A DNA stretch of 64,000 nt from CALNYZ01 sp942490945 (lineage in GTDB: Bacteria; Pseudomonadota; Gammaproteobacteria; UBA6429; Thiohalophilaceae): NCBI GenBank assembly GCA_942490945.1, contig CALNYZ010000044.1, positions 372,001-436,000 on the forward strand. The letters run 5' to 3'. Position 1 is the first letter of the stretch. Every line of letters begins with the position of its first letter. Below the pieces are notes generated by a model. It had not been told where the DNA came from. It ran no database searches and saw nothing but the letters and a program-made list of their open reading frames with translations. Position numbers and translations under genes: made by a program. This document shows positions 35,689 through 45,318 of this stretch, in pieces.

Positions 35689-37401
35689 ATGCAAAGACGT
35701 ACGTTCTTAAAGTATCTGAATTTGTGGCTACTTGCTCCTGCCGCAACCAGTCTTGTTTCATGTGGTGGTGGTGATTCCGGTGGCGATCCGCCACCAAGCA
35801 ATAGCGGCGGCACGCCTGCTCCTACTCCGAGTCCTACACCTGCCCCGACGCCAACACCGTCAACCACGACCCTGGCCATACCGCCTGAAGTCAAACCGGA
35901 TGGTTCCAATACCATTAATTTGCAGGTCAATGAGGGGAAAACGCAATTTTACGCTGGCATTGACAGCGATACGCTTGGGTTTGTGGATTTAAATAACAAT
36001 CCCGGTACCAGCTATCTTGGCCCTACGATTCGCATAAGCGCAATCAACCCGAATTCTGAGGCCAGCGGCACTGAAATGGTTAATAAAGGCACCCAGGCGG
36101 GCGGTGCCAATCAGGTGAATTTCACTATTCACAATAATACTACCGGCACCACTGTTACCTCGCACTGGCATGGGGTTCACATCGACGGCTTTGTTGATGG
36201 AGCCGGATACAACGCCATTGCTCCCGGCGCTACCTGGTCGCCAACCCTGGCAATTTATCAGCAAGCCTCTACATGCTGGTACCACACACACAAACACATG
36301 GAAACAGCGACCAATGTCTATAAGGGACTGGCTGGCCTGTTCATTATCGATGATACCAACTCTGCGGCGCTGGATGCGGCGGGTTTGCCGCATACCTACG
36401 GCGTCGACGATATTCCGCTGATTGTACAAGACAAGGTTTTCAACGGCGGTGTGATGGACTCCAGCAGTGTGGGTGGCCGATTTTCCGGTGACACATTCCT
36501 TGTAAACGGTACCATTAACGCCAATCTGGAAGTGGAGGCAGGCCTGAACCGCTTTCGACTGCTCAATGCGTCGAACTCTCGAACCTACAAGTTTTATATA
36601 GAAAGCAATAGTATCACCGGCAGTTTCCAACATATTTCGACAGACGGTGGTTTTTTGTCCGCACCCCATACGATGTCCGCCCTGCGCATGGCGCCGGGTG
36701 AACGCAACGAAATTGTCATCGATTTCTCTGCCTATAACGTTGGGGATGTGGTGAGTTTACGAAGTGACAATCTGGAAGTGATCCCAGGCACGGGTACTCC
36801 CTTTACTGTCATGACCTTTACGGTTGTCGCACAAACCGCACAGACTGCCAGCAACACGGTACCCGCCACCCTGAACGGCAAACTGGCTGCAGATCGTGCA
36901 GCTTTGCTCGCCAATACAGTCAATGCCTATGTGTCGGTTAATCTGCCAGGCTTTGGCCCGGGTAACCCCATCGCGACGGGACGTTCGACTGTGGGTCCTG
37001 CCACGGCAGCAAACCATACCTTCGATATGATGAACAAGAACTTCACGTCCACTTCTACACAAACCGGTGGACTGACGTATACCGAGGAATGGACAATTAC
37101 CGCGGATCGCCATCCGTTCCATTTGCATGGTTGTCAGGTACTGCTCAAATCCATTGGTGGCGACACCAATATTCCGCCGGAATTACAGGGCTGGAAAGAC
37201 ACCATCAACATGGACATCTTTGGTCACGGTGACAGCAGTACCGACAGTCCCATGGTGTTTCTGGTGCAATTTAACGAGCGCGCCTATTCTGCTGCGAGTA
37301 ATGCCGGGCCCGGCGCAGGCAGTAACTACATGTACATGATGCATTGCCATATCCTCGGCCATGAAGATACCGGCATGATGGGTGTGTTCGAGGTTATTTA
37401 A
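35689..37401 (+). CDS. Tat-exported lipoprotein multicopper oxidase
   Basis: 570 residues from 35689 (MQRRTFLKYL). The RRTFLK twin-arginine motif and the SLVSC lipobox (Cys25) predict a Tat-exported lipoprotein. A Pro/Thr-rich linker follows (~33-62), then three cupredoxin domains. Copper ligands are complete: HWH at 159-161, HTH at 199-201, HPFHLH at 475-480, and HCHILGHEDTGMM at 552-564. The type 1 site (H475, C553, H558, M563) is intact. Laccase/CotA/CueO-like; it oxidises metals or phenols with O2 as acceptor. Copper or manganese roles are possible. The flexible linker would set it off from the membrane. Confidence 0.93.
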   Translation: MQRRTFLKYLNLWLLAPAATSLVSCGGGDSGGDPPPSNSGGTPAPTPSPTPAPTPTPSTTTLAIPPEVKPDGSNTINLQVNEGKTQFYAGIDSDTLGFVDLNNNPGTSYLGPTIRISAINPNSEASGTEMVNKGTQAGGANQVNFTIHNNTTGTTVTSHWHGVHIDGFVDGAGYNAIAPGATWSPTLAIYQQASTCWYHTHKHMETATNVYKGLAGLFIIDDTNSAALDAAGLPHTYGVDDIPLIVQDKVFNGGVMDSSSVGGRFSGDTFLVNGTINANLEVEAGLNRFRLLNASNSRTYKFYIESNSITGSFQHISTDGGFLSAPHTMSALRMAPGERNEIVIDFSAYNVGDVVSLRSDNLEVIPGTGTPFTVMTFTVVAQTAQTASNTVPATLNGKLAADRAALLANTVNAYVSVNLPGFGPGNPIATGRSTVGPATAANHTFDMMNKNFTSTSTQTGGLTYTEEWTITADRHPFHLHGCQVLLKSIGGDTNIPPELQGWKDTINMDIFGHGDSSTDSPMVFLVQFNERAYSAASNAGPGAGSNYMYMMHCHILGHEDTGMMGVFEVI

Positions 37402-37531
37402 TTCCCTGCCCTGCACGCAGCACAAGAGTATTTCTCATGAGAATGCGCGCTTAAGCGATCAAGCGAATACGTATCTGGTAATGGATTTGACTACCGCGCA
37501 GTATGACGGTCAGTTATGCGGAAAGGATGCC

Positions 37532-37559
37532 GCCGCGCAACCTGACTGGTCTGCGCGGC
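37532..37559. repeat. Hairpin downstream of the multicopper oxidase
   Basis: 8-bp arms GCCGCGCA and TGCGCGGC with a 12-base loop, 130 bp after the stop. No T-run. Confidence 0.4.
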
Positions 37560-37578
37560 TGAGTATCTCAGGACGTTC

Positions 37579-37737
37579 TTAAGGCTTTTTAGGTGTGCTG
37601 TAAGGTACTTCTTTTTGGAAAGATTTCCATTCAGTTGTATAGCCAACATGAAACTGTCCAGGAACAATCTCTTTTTGTGTTGTTGTTACATACTCTGTTT
37701 TGCCTTCAGGTACTTTTGGTCGTGTAAATTCAGCCAT
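37579..37737 (-). CDS. 52-residue basic small protein
   Basis: Begins MAEFTRPKVPEGKTEYVTTT; AGGAGA lies seven bases before the ATG at 37737. Soluble, no membrane segment or cysteine, rich in Lys, Thr and Pro. Good ribosome site and codon use argue for a real gene in an otherwise empty interval. Not recognised. Confidence 0.5.
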   Translation of the reverse strand: MAEFTRPKVPEGKTEYVTTTQKEIVPGQFHVGYTTEWKSFQKEVPYSTPKKP

Positions 37738-37874
37738 TATCGTATCTCCTAAATGGTTAATGCTTAATTAATATTTGGAAGGAATTTCACCTGGTTAGAA
37801 AACCTGTATATATTGGTTAAGGTTCAAATCAGGTCTGCCAGCCCCTCCCACTAAAACTGACGTAATTATACTCT

Positions 37875-38297
37875 TTATCGCGTGTAATGTGCATTCTTTG
37901 GAATGACATGCCGCACGCCCCCCTGAGGATTTTCGACATCACCCTCGTAGCGAGGAATGATGTGAATGTGGACATGGTGAATACTCTGTCCAGCCGCTGT
38001 CCCTACGTTTACGCCGATATTATAGCCATCCGGCTTGAATTCGGCGTCCAGCAGCTTCTTCTCCTCCGTTATCAGCGCCATGCAGGCGTTGACCTCTTCT
38101 GTCGTCAGATCGAAAAAGCTGGCGACGTGGCGTTTCGGGATGACCAGGGTATGACCCGGGCTCACCGCGTAGCTGTCGCGGGCGCTGTAGGCAAGTTCAT
38201 GGTCCAGTGAAACCCCACGTGGGTCCTTGCAAAACAGACAAGGATTATTGGGGTCACGCTTAATTTCCTGCTTTGCGTTGGTTTGCTCGGTCGACAA
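37875..38297 (-). CDS. HIT family nucleotide hydrolase/transferase
   Basis: 140 residues. The histidine triad is HHVHIHIIP (~110-118), with the central His as the catalytic nucleophile. The N-terminus has CLFC (20-23), which with a later His could bind zinc as in Fhit/HinT relatives with an N-terminal extension. Acts on nucleoside phosphoramidates, dinucleotides or similar. Substrate unknown. Confidence 0.88.
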   Translation of the reverse strand: MSTEQTNAKQEIKRDPNNPCLFCKDPRGVSLDHELAYSARDSYAVSPGHTLVIPKRHVASFFDLTTEEVNACMALITEEKKLLDAEFKPDGYNIGVNVGTAAGQSIHHVHIHIIPRYEGDVENPQGGVRHVIPKNAHYTR

Positions 38298-38659
38298 ACT
38301 TCACTACCTTTCGTCTCGTTACTTTAAGTGCCATTTTATTCACAGGCTGATTAGTACTTGTAGATTACGTCTCAGCCGTCAAATGCGGCAGCATACTGTC
38401 GCAAAATTCAGGCAACTTTACCTGTTTTGGCGCGGAAACATAATAGCTGTGACTATCATATTTTTTTGGCCTGGTATTTTTATATCTAATAAAAAAAACG
38501 GGATTTCACCTTGTCAGGAAAAGGACCAGGAGTCCTCGCGGTTCCACCGCCAAATGTGACCCTCTATTTTACAGGATATTCAGATAGCTTCCGTATCTGT
38601 TGGGCCAATAAGTTATAATGCGGTTTCCTGGCGACAATTTAATTAATGAGGACACTATC
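38298..38659. other. Intergenic, divergent region between HIT gene and DUF4279 gene
   Basis: About 360 bp between divergent genes; should hold both promoters. I see no hairpin or RNA gene. Confidence 0.4.
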
Positions 38660-39103
38660 TTGGCATCTGGTAAAGGTACACCTAACAAAGGACGCGCATA
38701 TTTCGGGCTCGCTGGTTATCACTTTGACCCGGCAGAAGTGACAAAATTCATAGGCCTGGAGCCTACATCGGTCGACGATGCAGGCATGTATGGCAGTCTG
38801 GACAAGCCGGTTATTAGCTCATGGGAATTTTCAACAAAAACCATCACGTCTGAAAACCAGGAGCTGGATATTTACAAACTCATCGATGATGAAATCCTGA
38901 AAAAAATTGAACCCGCCAAGGACAAAATTATCGAGATCTGCAAAAGCCATAACCTGTCGCCAAGAATCAGCGTGGTGTTAACCTTGTCGATTGACAAGAA
39001 TGAAACGACACCTGATGTCGGTTTTGGCGCACGCGTCATCAAATTTTGTGCCGAGATTGGCGCCTTTCTTAATATAGATTACGAGTTGTCTGAACGCGTT
39101 TAA
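38660..39103 (+). CDS. DUF4279 protein
   Basis: 147 residues if it starts at the TTG at 38660 (GAGG eight bases before); an ATG at 38618 would add 14 residues but has no ribosome site. Pattern GRAYFGLAGYHFDPAEVTKF at the start and GFGARVIKFCAEIGAFLNID at the end is that of DUF4279, a small soluble family with no known function. Confidence 0.7.
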   Translation: MASGKGTPNKGRAYFGLAGYHFDPAEVTKFIGLEPTSVDDAGMYGSLDKPVISSWEFSTKTITSENQELDIYKLIDDEILKKIEPAKDKIIEICKSHNLSPRISVVLTLSIDKNETTPDVGFGARVIKFCAEIGAFLNIDYELSERV

Positions 39104-39178
39104 TTCCAGGAAACGGTGAATTAAATAAACAGAACTTACCTCAAAATGTCACGAGCACAGTAATACTGAGACAAGTGA

Positions 39179-40198
39179 TTAAGCAGCAGACGCGCCTGCC
39201 AGCTTCTGTGCCTGATTCAATTGCGCCTCACAATGTTTGACACAAAGTGGCTGCAAGGCTTGCGGGAAACACATCATGATTAATTCAAATTCATCAGCCA
39301 CTTCTTCTGCAAGTGCAGCATCGTTTATTAATTCTGCCAGCACGTTTTGTGCCGTCGCCTTGTTGACACGAATGATGACTGCCAGATGGAAAGGTAACTG
39401 CTGCTCCATACAAACGGTTAATGCCTTTTCATATGATTTAATCGCCTCTTCCAGACGTCCCGCGTTTTCTTCTGACTCGCCGAGATGATGCAATACGGCG
39501 GCACGGTTATTATGTGTCGCAGTTAATTCAAATGCATGATTATCCGCATCAAGCAGCGCAAGTGCATTTTTATACGACACAACAGACTTCTGAAAAGTGC
39601 GGTTGCCCTTGAGAAGCAAACCGTAGCTGTGAAAAGTCGCACCCAGTTGATGCATGACCATTGTCCATTCCTGCGGGGTTTCTTTTTTTGAATACACCAG
39701 TAACGCCGCGGTGTAAGCATCAACCGCATTATTCAGTATTTTTGCGTCAGCCTCTTGTCGACCCAGCGCCTGTAATGCGGTACCTAAATTGGTTTGTGTC
39801 ACAGCCCAATCAAGTGGCGACGAATCCTGGCTAACCAGTTGCAGGGCTTTATTAAATGATGCAATTGACTGATTGTAAAGATCGGCATCTCTTCGATTTT
39901 GCGCCTGTGCGGCGAGCAGATTACCCAGGCTATTGAGTAATGCGACACGAACCAAATCATCGTTTTCATTTACTAATGCGGTTTCCAGCGCCTCATGCGC
40001 TGTTTCCAGTACATTGGTACTGTAGCGATGCTGTTCAAAATTTCCGCGTGTGTAAAGAAAATTATCCGCAACAGTAACCCTTGTATCCAGCTTTGCTGCT
40101 TCAGCCACCTCTTCACTCAACATGCCTAACGCGTCAGCTATTGCACGCTCCAGTGCCCTGTTTACCGGGTATAAAATGTAATTATTTGAGTATTTCAT
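39179..40198 (-). CDS. Tetratricopeptide-repeat protein
   Basis: 339 residues, mostly helical. From ~85 to ~290 there are about five TPR-type units, e.g. ALLNSLGNLLAAQAQNRRDA and TATHNNRAAVLHHLGESEEN. It is a protein-protein interaction scaffold. Its ATG overlaps the stop of the SlyD-like gene (40195-40198), so the two are coupled. Both lie behind aprMBA and the 116-residue gene on the same strand. Confidence 0.82.
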   Translation of the reverse strand: MKYSNNYILYPVNRALERAIADALGMLSEEVAEAAKLDTRVTVADNFLYTRGNFEQHRYSTNVLETAHEALETALVNENDDLVRVALLNSLGNLLAAQAQNRRDADLYNQSIASFNKALQLVSQDSSPLDWAVTQTNLGTALQALGRQEADAKILNNAVDAYTAALLVYSKKETPQEWTMVMHQLGATFHSYGLLLKGNRTFQKSVVSYKNALALLDADNHAFELTATHNNRAAVLHHLGESEENAGRLEEAIKSYEKALTVCMEQQLPFHLAVIIRVNKATAQNVLAELINDAALAEEVADEFELIMMCFPQALQPLCVKHCEAQLNQAQKLAGASAA

Positions 40199-40704
40199 TC
40201 TGCCCGTGAAAGTATTTCATTAATATCAGGATCCGCGCCAACTGCGCCGCCAAGATCGAGTTCTTCGTCAGTGGCATCACGAATCGACAACACTTCCAGT
40301 ACAAACGTGACGTCTCTGCCACAAAGCGGGTTATTACCATCAACGGTCAGGGTCTTGTCATCGAAACGGGTAACAATAAAATTTCTTGGTTCACCCTTTT
40401 CATTTTCCATGGTAATAGTCATACCAATTTCGTGAAATTCCTCAGGGACATTTTCGATTGCATCGGTAAACACCAGCGATTCGTCTCTTTCACCATACAA
40501 CAGCGTCGTGTCAACGGGCACTTCGATAACATCACCAATTTTTTTACCGTACAACTCTTTTGTCACTTCATCGGACAACACATCATTTACACCGTGAACA
40601 TAACCCAGGGGATAATCCACAGTAACGAGGACGTCACCGGTTTTGTCATCGATGACCTTGTAATTTAATTCAACAAATTTTTCGTCTTCAATTGTATCTG
40701 ACAT
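40195..40704 (-). CDS. SlyD-like FKBP-type peptidyl-prolyl isomerase
   Basis: 169 residues. FKBP fold with an IF-type insertion, as in SlyD: DYPLGYVHGVND near the start, VIEVPVDTTLLYGERDESLV, and NPLCGRDVTFVLEVLSIRDA near the end. Unlike E. coli SlyD, there is no His-rich metal tail. It assists proline isomerisation and folding, possibly of a metal enzyme. Coupled to the TPR gene and downstream of aprA. Confidence 0.85.
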   Translation of the reverse strand: MSDTIEDEKFVELNYKVIDDKTGDVLVTVDYPLGYVHGVNDVLSDEVTKELYGKKIGDVIEVPVDTTLLYGERDESLVFTDAIENVPEEFHEIGMTITMENEKGEPRNFIVTRFDDKTLTVDGNNPLCGRDVTFVLEVLSIRDATDEELDLGGAVGADPDINEILSRAE

Positions 40705-40791
40705 ACCTAATAAATCCTGTATTGCTGATTTTATTCTGTCCGGGTGTATACCAACCTGGTTCGATTAAAATCTAACGCCTTGAAGCCCGTA

Positions 40792-41142
40792 TTAGAACAG
40801 TGTGCAACCAAAAATCTTAACCTTGTCCTTTTCATAACCCAGCACCAGTCGACCGAGCCATTCACCGTTATCTTTTTTGTTAATCACTTTATACATCACG
40901 GTCACATGTTCGCCACGGCGTATCATGCCAAGATAGCTGTAATCTTCTGACAGATTTTTCGCGAGTTCACTTCGCGCAAACTGCTTGCCCATTTCAACTT
41001 CATTAGCACCCTTCATCAAGGTACTGGAAAATTTTCGTGTGAAGGCACCGTAGTTACCTTCATTAGAGTATTTGACAAGGTCAGCCCACATTGGATGCGC
41101 GAGCTCTAAAATCTCTTCATCTGTTTTTTCAAGAATATTCAT
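40792..41142 (-). CDS. Small soluble protein of unknown function near aprA
   Basis: 116 residues, no signal or membrane segment. Begins MNILEKTDEEILELAHPMWA, and its later part (VTVMYKVINKKDNGEWLG) suggests an alpha+beta NTF2-like fold, unproven. A terminator sits between it and aprA, so it is probably a separate unit with the SlyD-like and TPR genes downstream. Not recognised. Confidence 0.6.
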   Translation of the reverse strand: MNILEKTDEEILELAHPMWADLVKYSNEGNYGAFTRKFSSTLMKGANEVEMGKQFARSELAKNLSEDYSYLGMIRRGEHVTVMYKVINKKDNGEWLGRLVLGYEKDKVKIFGCTLF

Positions 41143-41215
41143 CTAAAACTCCATTAAAAAAACACAATGTTTCTTTATATATTGCCTGTATTACGGAAAA
41201 ACAAGCCCCCTGAAT

Positions 41216-41251
41216 AGATCACCTAACAGATCACTGAACAGATCAGGAGCT
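41216..41251. repeat. 12-bp direct repeats, three units
   Basis: AGATCACCTAAC, AGATCACTGAAC, AGATCAGGAGCT at 41216, 41228 and 41240, between the 116-residue gene and the aprA terminator. May be a binding array or chance. Confidence 0.35.
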
Positions 41252-41253
41252 GG

Positions 41254-41290
41254 AAAAAAAAGGACCAACACCAAACATGTTAGTCCTTTT
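41254..41290 (-). terminator. Terminator of aprMBA
   Basis: Stem GGACTAACA/TGTTGGTCC (minus strand) with a 7-base loop, followed by eight T on the minus strand. About 80 bp after the aprA stop. Confidence 0.85.
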
Positions 41291-41367
41291 CTGTCACCAA
41301 TAAATCTTGGCTTGCCCGGCTGGCTTGTAACTACAAACCAGTCAGGTCTTTATTTGCCCTTATTTAC

Positions 41368-43257
41368 TTAGTGCTCTTCGGCTGGCTTTTTCTCTACGTC
41401 GCCTACCAGATGGTAAAGCGGCGCTTTTTCCATAGTGTACTCACCAGTCTTTGGATCACGACGAGAAACTGTCAATACATGCCAGTTCTTGTCATCAACC
41501 TTCATGGCGTCACCACGGTAGTAGTAACCAGGCCAACGTGTTTCCTTACGGAACAAGGTGTGCTGGAATACCGCTTCAGAAGTAAGGTAACGATGCTTCA
41601 GTTCCCATGCACGGAGTAACTCGTGTATATCCGAAGCCGCGACTTTTTCCAGATCTTCTCCGAGAATCGCCATCTTCTTCAGACCGATGTTCAGCAGCTT
41701 GTCGTTGGTCATGTAATTAACACCAAAACCACCACAATACTCATCCATCAGTTTCTGCAGACGATCCAGACCCTGACGTGGGTTGATGTAGTTAGGGTTA
41801 ACAGAACCAGCAACAATTTCGTTACGGCCCACAGTGTAAGTTTCCAATGGCTTGTAAATTTCTTCGCGACGACGGTTGATTTGTGCATCAGTGACACGAA
41901 TGCCTTCTGCTTTGCCATCATCGATATATTTACAAGCCGCTTTAGCCGCCAAACGACCTTCAGTGAAAGAGCCGGATGAGAATGCGTGTGGTGTGCCGCC
42001 GACCGCATCACCTGCACCAAACAGACCTTCAATTGTCGTCATACGGTTATAACCCCAGAAGTATTCATCTGGTGATAGATCTTCAGGACCCGAACACCAG
42101 GCGCCACAACCGGTAGCATGTGAACCCATTACATATGGCTCAGACGTGGTTAATTCAGGGTTTTCGTATTTTGGATCGACATCTGTCGCTGCCCAAAGTA
42201 CCGCCTGACCAACAGTCATGCCGAGGAAGTTGTGCCAACCGATTTCTTCAAGATGGGGATCCTGGAAGGCTTCCATGGTAACCATGTGAATTGGACCACG
42301 ACCGGCATTCACCTCATTGATGATTGCGTGGTTACGTAAACAAGTTGGAATCGGACGGTGTGTTCTGTGCGACACTTCCGGATCCAGGTATTCTTTACCA
42401 ACCATTTCTTGCAGCGCCGGGAACCATTTAGATTCGTACTCTTCGCCATAAGCATTTTGAGTGTAGGTTTTCAGATGCAGGAAGTAGGCGCCAACAGGAC
42501 CGTAACCATCTTTGAATCGAGCCAGTACGATACGGTTTTCCATTTGCGTCATTTTCGCGCCTGCTTCGATCATCAGACCGTATGCAGAACCCGATGACCA
42601 TGGTGCGTACCATACACGACCGGCACCTTCACCCACTGAACGTGGTTTAAAGATGTTAGACGCACCACCCGCACCACAAATCACTGTCTTGGATTTGAAT
42701 ACGTGGTAGTTACCGGTTCGAACGTTGAAACCAACAGCACCCGCAACGCGGTTTTCTTTGGATTCGTCCATCAGTAAATGTGTTACACAAACACGGTTGA
42801 ATACCTTGTCAGCCGATTTCTTGGCAGCTTCAGCAACGATTGGCTTGTATGATTCACCGTGAATCATGATCTGCCAACGACCTTCACGCAAATAAGCGCC
42901 GGTCTTCTCGTTACGCATGATAGGCAGACCCCATTCTTCAAACTGGTGTACCGCCGAGTCAACGTGACGCGCCATATCAAATGCCAGATCTTCACGCACC
43001 ATACCCATCAGATCGATACGTGCATAACGTACGTGATCTTCCGGGTTGTTTTCGCCGAAACGTGTACCCATGTAACAGTTAATCGCATACAAACCCTGCG
43101 CTACTGCACCAGAACGGTCGATGTTCGCTTTTTCTGCAATAACGATTTTTTTGTTCTTGCCCCAAAATCTTGCTTCAAACGCAGCGCCGGTACCACCAAG
43201 GCCCGCACCTGCAACCAGGATGTCGATATCGTCTTCAATAATTGTCTTGTAGCCCAT
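41368..43257 (-). CDS. aprA: Adenylylsulfate reductase, alpha (flavin) subunit
   Basis: 629 residues, the usual length. FAD-binding fold begins VAGAGLGGTGAAFEA (~15-29). Characteristic AprA segments include IMRNEKTGAYLREGRWQIMI, WNWS-like catalytic region (GAGGASNIFKPRS at ~197-209), and FGAGDAVGGTPHAFSSGSFT (~418-437). In sulfur oxidisers it forms APS from sulfite and AMP. Its ATG overlaps the aprB stop (TAATG), so the two subunits are made together. The substrate and direction of use come from the family and from the aprM context. Confidence 0.97.
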   Translation of the reverse strand: MGYKTIIEDDIDILVAGAGLGGTGAAFEARFWGKNKKIVIAEKANIDRSGAVAQGLYAINCYMGTRFGENNPEDHVRYARIDLMGMVREDLAFDMARHVDSAVHQFEEWGLPIMRNEKTGAYLREGRWQIMIHGESYKPIVAEAAKKSADKVFNRVCVTHLLMDESKENRVAGAVGFNVRTGNYHVFKSKTVICGAGGASNIFKPRSVGEGAGRVWYAPWSSGSAYGLMIEAGAKMTQMENRIVLARFKDGYGPVGAYFLHLKTYTQNAYGEEYESKWFPALQEMVGKEYLDPEVSHRTHRPIPTCLRNHAIINEVNAGRGPIHMVTMEAFQDPHLEEIGWHNFLGMTVGQAVLWAATDVDPKYENPELTTSEPYVMGSHATGCGAWCSGPEDLSPDEYFWGYNRMTTIEGLFGAGDAVGGTPHAFSSGSFTEGRLAAKAACKYIDDGKAEGIRVTDAQINRRREEIYKPLETYTVGRNEIVAGSVNPNYINPRQGLDRLQKLMDEYCGGFGVNYMTNDKLLNIGLKKMAILGEDLEKVAASDIHELLRAWELKHRYLTSEAVFQHTLFRKETRWPGYYYRGDAMKVDDKNWHVLTVSRRDPKTGEYTMEKAPLYHLVGDVEKKPAEEH

Positions 43258-43739
43258 TAGTAGTACACCCCTTCTTTAAGTTCCAAGCCATTTGATTCCA
43301 GGGTATGTAAACCACCGTCATCCATGCGGACATACTTAGGCTCGTTATATAATAGTTCGCTGTCGACCATGTCTTTACTTGGCGCTGCGGCTTCAGCCAG
43401 CTGAGGAATACAGGTACCCCAAGGCTTGGTTGTAATCGGCGCTAACAGATCAAAGTCTTTTTTGCCGTTACGGAATTTGATGCGCCATGCGATGGTGCCC
43501 TTTTCTTCATCACGATGCACACGTACTGAGTGTCCCAACGGGGCGAAATCAGCATAACCGCGCACGTCAATCGCGTGGTGAGGACAAGCTTTAACACAGG
43601 AATAACATTCCCAACACATGTTAGGTTCGATGTTATAAGCACGGCGAAGTGTTTTATCGATGTGCATGATGTCTGATGGGCAGATATCAACGCACTGTCC
43701 ACAACCATCACATCGAGTCATATATACAAAAGTAGGCAT
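43257..43739 (-). CDS. aprB: Adenylylsulfate reductase, beta (iron-sulfur) subunit
   Basis: 160 residues. Two [4Fe-4S] motifs: CDGCGQCVDICP (~10-21) and CWECYSCVKACP (~42-53). Passes electrons between the AprA flavin and its membrane partner. Normal length and C-terminal extension. Sits between aprM and aprA. Confidence 0.97.
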   Translation of the reverse strand: MPTFVYMTRCDGCGQCVDICPSDIMHIDKTLRRAYNIEPNMCWECYSCVKACPHHAIDVRGYADFAPLGHSVRVHRDEEKGTIAWRIKFRNGKKDFDLLAPITTKPWGTCIPQLAEAAAPSKDMVDSELLYNEPKYVRMDDGGLHTLESNGLELKEGVYY

Positions 43740-43781
43740 AATCGTTTCTCTCTTAAAAAATTGTTATTCAGTTAATGATTA

Positions 43782-44630
43782 TTAGTAATGGTTTGCTGGT
43801 TCACGTCGGATACCAGGCCCCATGTTGGGTGGATTCTTACCCATGTACATCGGGATATCCGGATATTTTGCCTGTACAGCAGGGTCGGTCAGATCGAAGT
43901 CTTCAGGCAAGTTCAGATTTGAACCATCTGCTTTGGCAATACGTTTTTGTAATGCTGCAGCTGGCTTGAAGAACATATGTGCAAACTTGGACCAGAATAC
44001 GCTGGCAAACAACGTGGTGTTTGAAATGATAAATAACACGAAGAACAAGGTTGTTAAACCCATGTCACCAACTGCACCAGGACCTGCCTGTAGATATGAC
44101 CAGATTAAGGCGAAGGTTGCTGTGGTGAACAAGGAAACAATGAAAATGTCTGCTTTTACCAGGTGATACCATTTGGTACCTTCTGCAGCGACGTCGACAC
44201 GGATAAAGAACCAGAACCAGTAACCACCCACACACAGCATAATGGCGCCCAGATGCCAGAGTTGTGCAACCAGAGGCTTGTTAGAAATACCAAAGATCAT
44301 GATGATGGTCGTGACCACAAAGGTAACAAAACCATACATGGTCAAAAGATGAGACAGTCTGCGCTTGGTATTGCAGAATTCGCCCGAAGTTAATACTTCA
44401 TTGGCCAGTGTGGCAACAGCAAGACCCGCTTTTTCTCCCGCACCAACTGTACGCTTGGCATTTTTCTTGGCTTTTTCTGCATCTTGAAAGAAGTACTTGG
44501 CACTTTTCTTATGCATCATATCAAGAATCGTTCCACCGGCGACCAGAATGGCCATTACGATGAGATACCACTGCATTACACCAGTTGGTATTAGTGTCGA
44601 AAGCTCGACAAAGGGATTGGTCGTGAACAT
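43782..44630 (-). CDS. aprM: AprM, membrane anchor of APS reductase
   Basis: 282 residues with about five membrane segments (~17-35, 91-112, 121-142, 158-181, 190-215) and a cytoplasmic C-terminal tail ending GIRREPANHY. This is the AprM type that replaces QmoABC in many sulfur oxidisers and links AprBA to the quinone pool. First gene of aprMBA, with GAGG seven bases before its ATG. Confidence 0.9.
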   Translation of the reverse strand: MFTTNPFVELSTLIPTGVMQWYLIVMAILVAGGTILDMMHKKSAKYFFQDAEKAKKNAKRTVGAGEKAGLAVATLANEVLTSGEFCNTKRRLSHLLTMYGFVTFVVTTIIMIFGISNKPLVAQLWHLGAIMLCVGGYWFWFFIRVDVAAEGTKWYHLVKADIFIVSLFTTATFALIWSYLQAGPGAVGDMGLTTLFFVLFIISNTTLFASVFWSKFAHMFFKPAAALQKRIAKADGSNLNLPEDFDLTDPAVQAKYPDIPMYMGKNPPNMGPGIRREPANHY

Positions 44631-45318
44631 TTAGTTATCCTCAGATTGTTGTATTCGAGTCTCCGCCAGCGGAAACCCGGTGAATATTTTGGCGCTAAGC
44701 CTACGCTTAATTGTGCTGTCCGTCTAGAATGTATGCGTTAGTCCCCCATACATAAAATTTATACCCTGAAATATTCTGCTTCGCTACAACTTTACACTTA
44801 TTTCTTATAAAACAGTAAGTTATATGATATCTTGATAACAACTGGTTAAAGTCTGTCACTAATAAAGTGCGTTCGCCGGTGAAAAAACGAAAAATTGGCA
44901 TAATGTTTGGAGAATGGCACTATATATATAGTATGAACAAGGCCTATGTGGTGACACAGGATGTCTATCAGGGCCCAGACTGCAAACAAACTTGTGGAAA
45001 ATACCGGTTGCGGTTCAAAACCCTCAATACGGTCTGGCAGCGGTGGCAGCATCTTCTCCAGACAACCATTGGATGCTTGAACGAAAAAAGAACCAACGGC
45101 TCTGTCTGCACGGGCTTAGTTACCGCCTGATACTTCTTCTCAAGCATGATCCCATCGTATGAATCCTGTCCTCATTATCTACCAGCGAAGGCTCACTCAT
45201 CATTATGGTATACATTCACAACAGAAAGCCTATGTATCTAAAGTCACTGCAATCACTGCGAATCAGGCGTAACTTGCTCGTCACACAATTAATATTTTAA
45301 CAAACGGGTGAGGCAAAC
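44631..45318. other. Intergenic, 688 bp, promoter region of aprM and of the DUF302-like gene
   Basis: Divergent promoters are expected here. Readings longer than 60 codons exist but have neither ribosome sites nor family support. No hairpin or RNA gene is clear. Confidence 0.45.

Noticed and set aside
44867..45130. 87-codon plus-strand reading between aprM and the DUF302-like gene
   Set aside because: No ribosome site, no recognisable protein character, lies where divergent promoters are expected.
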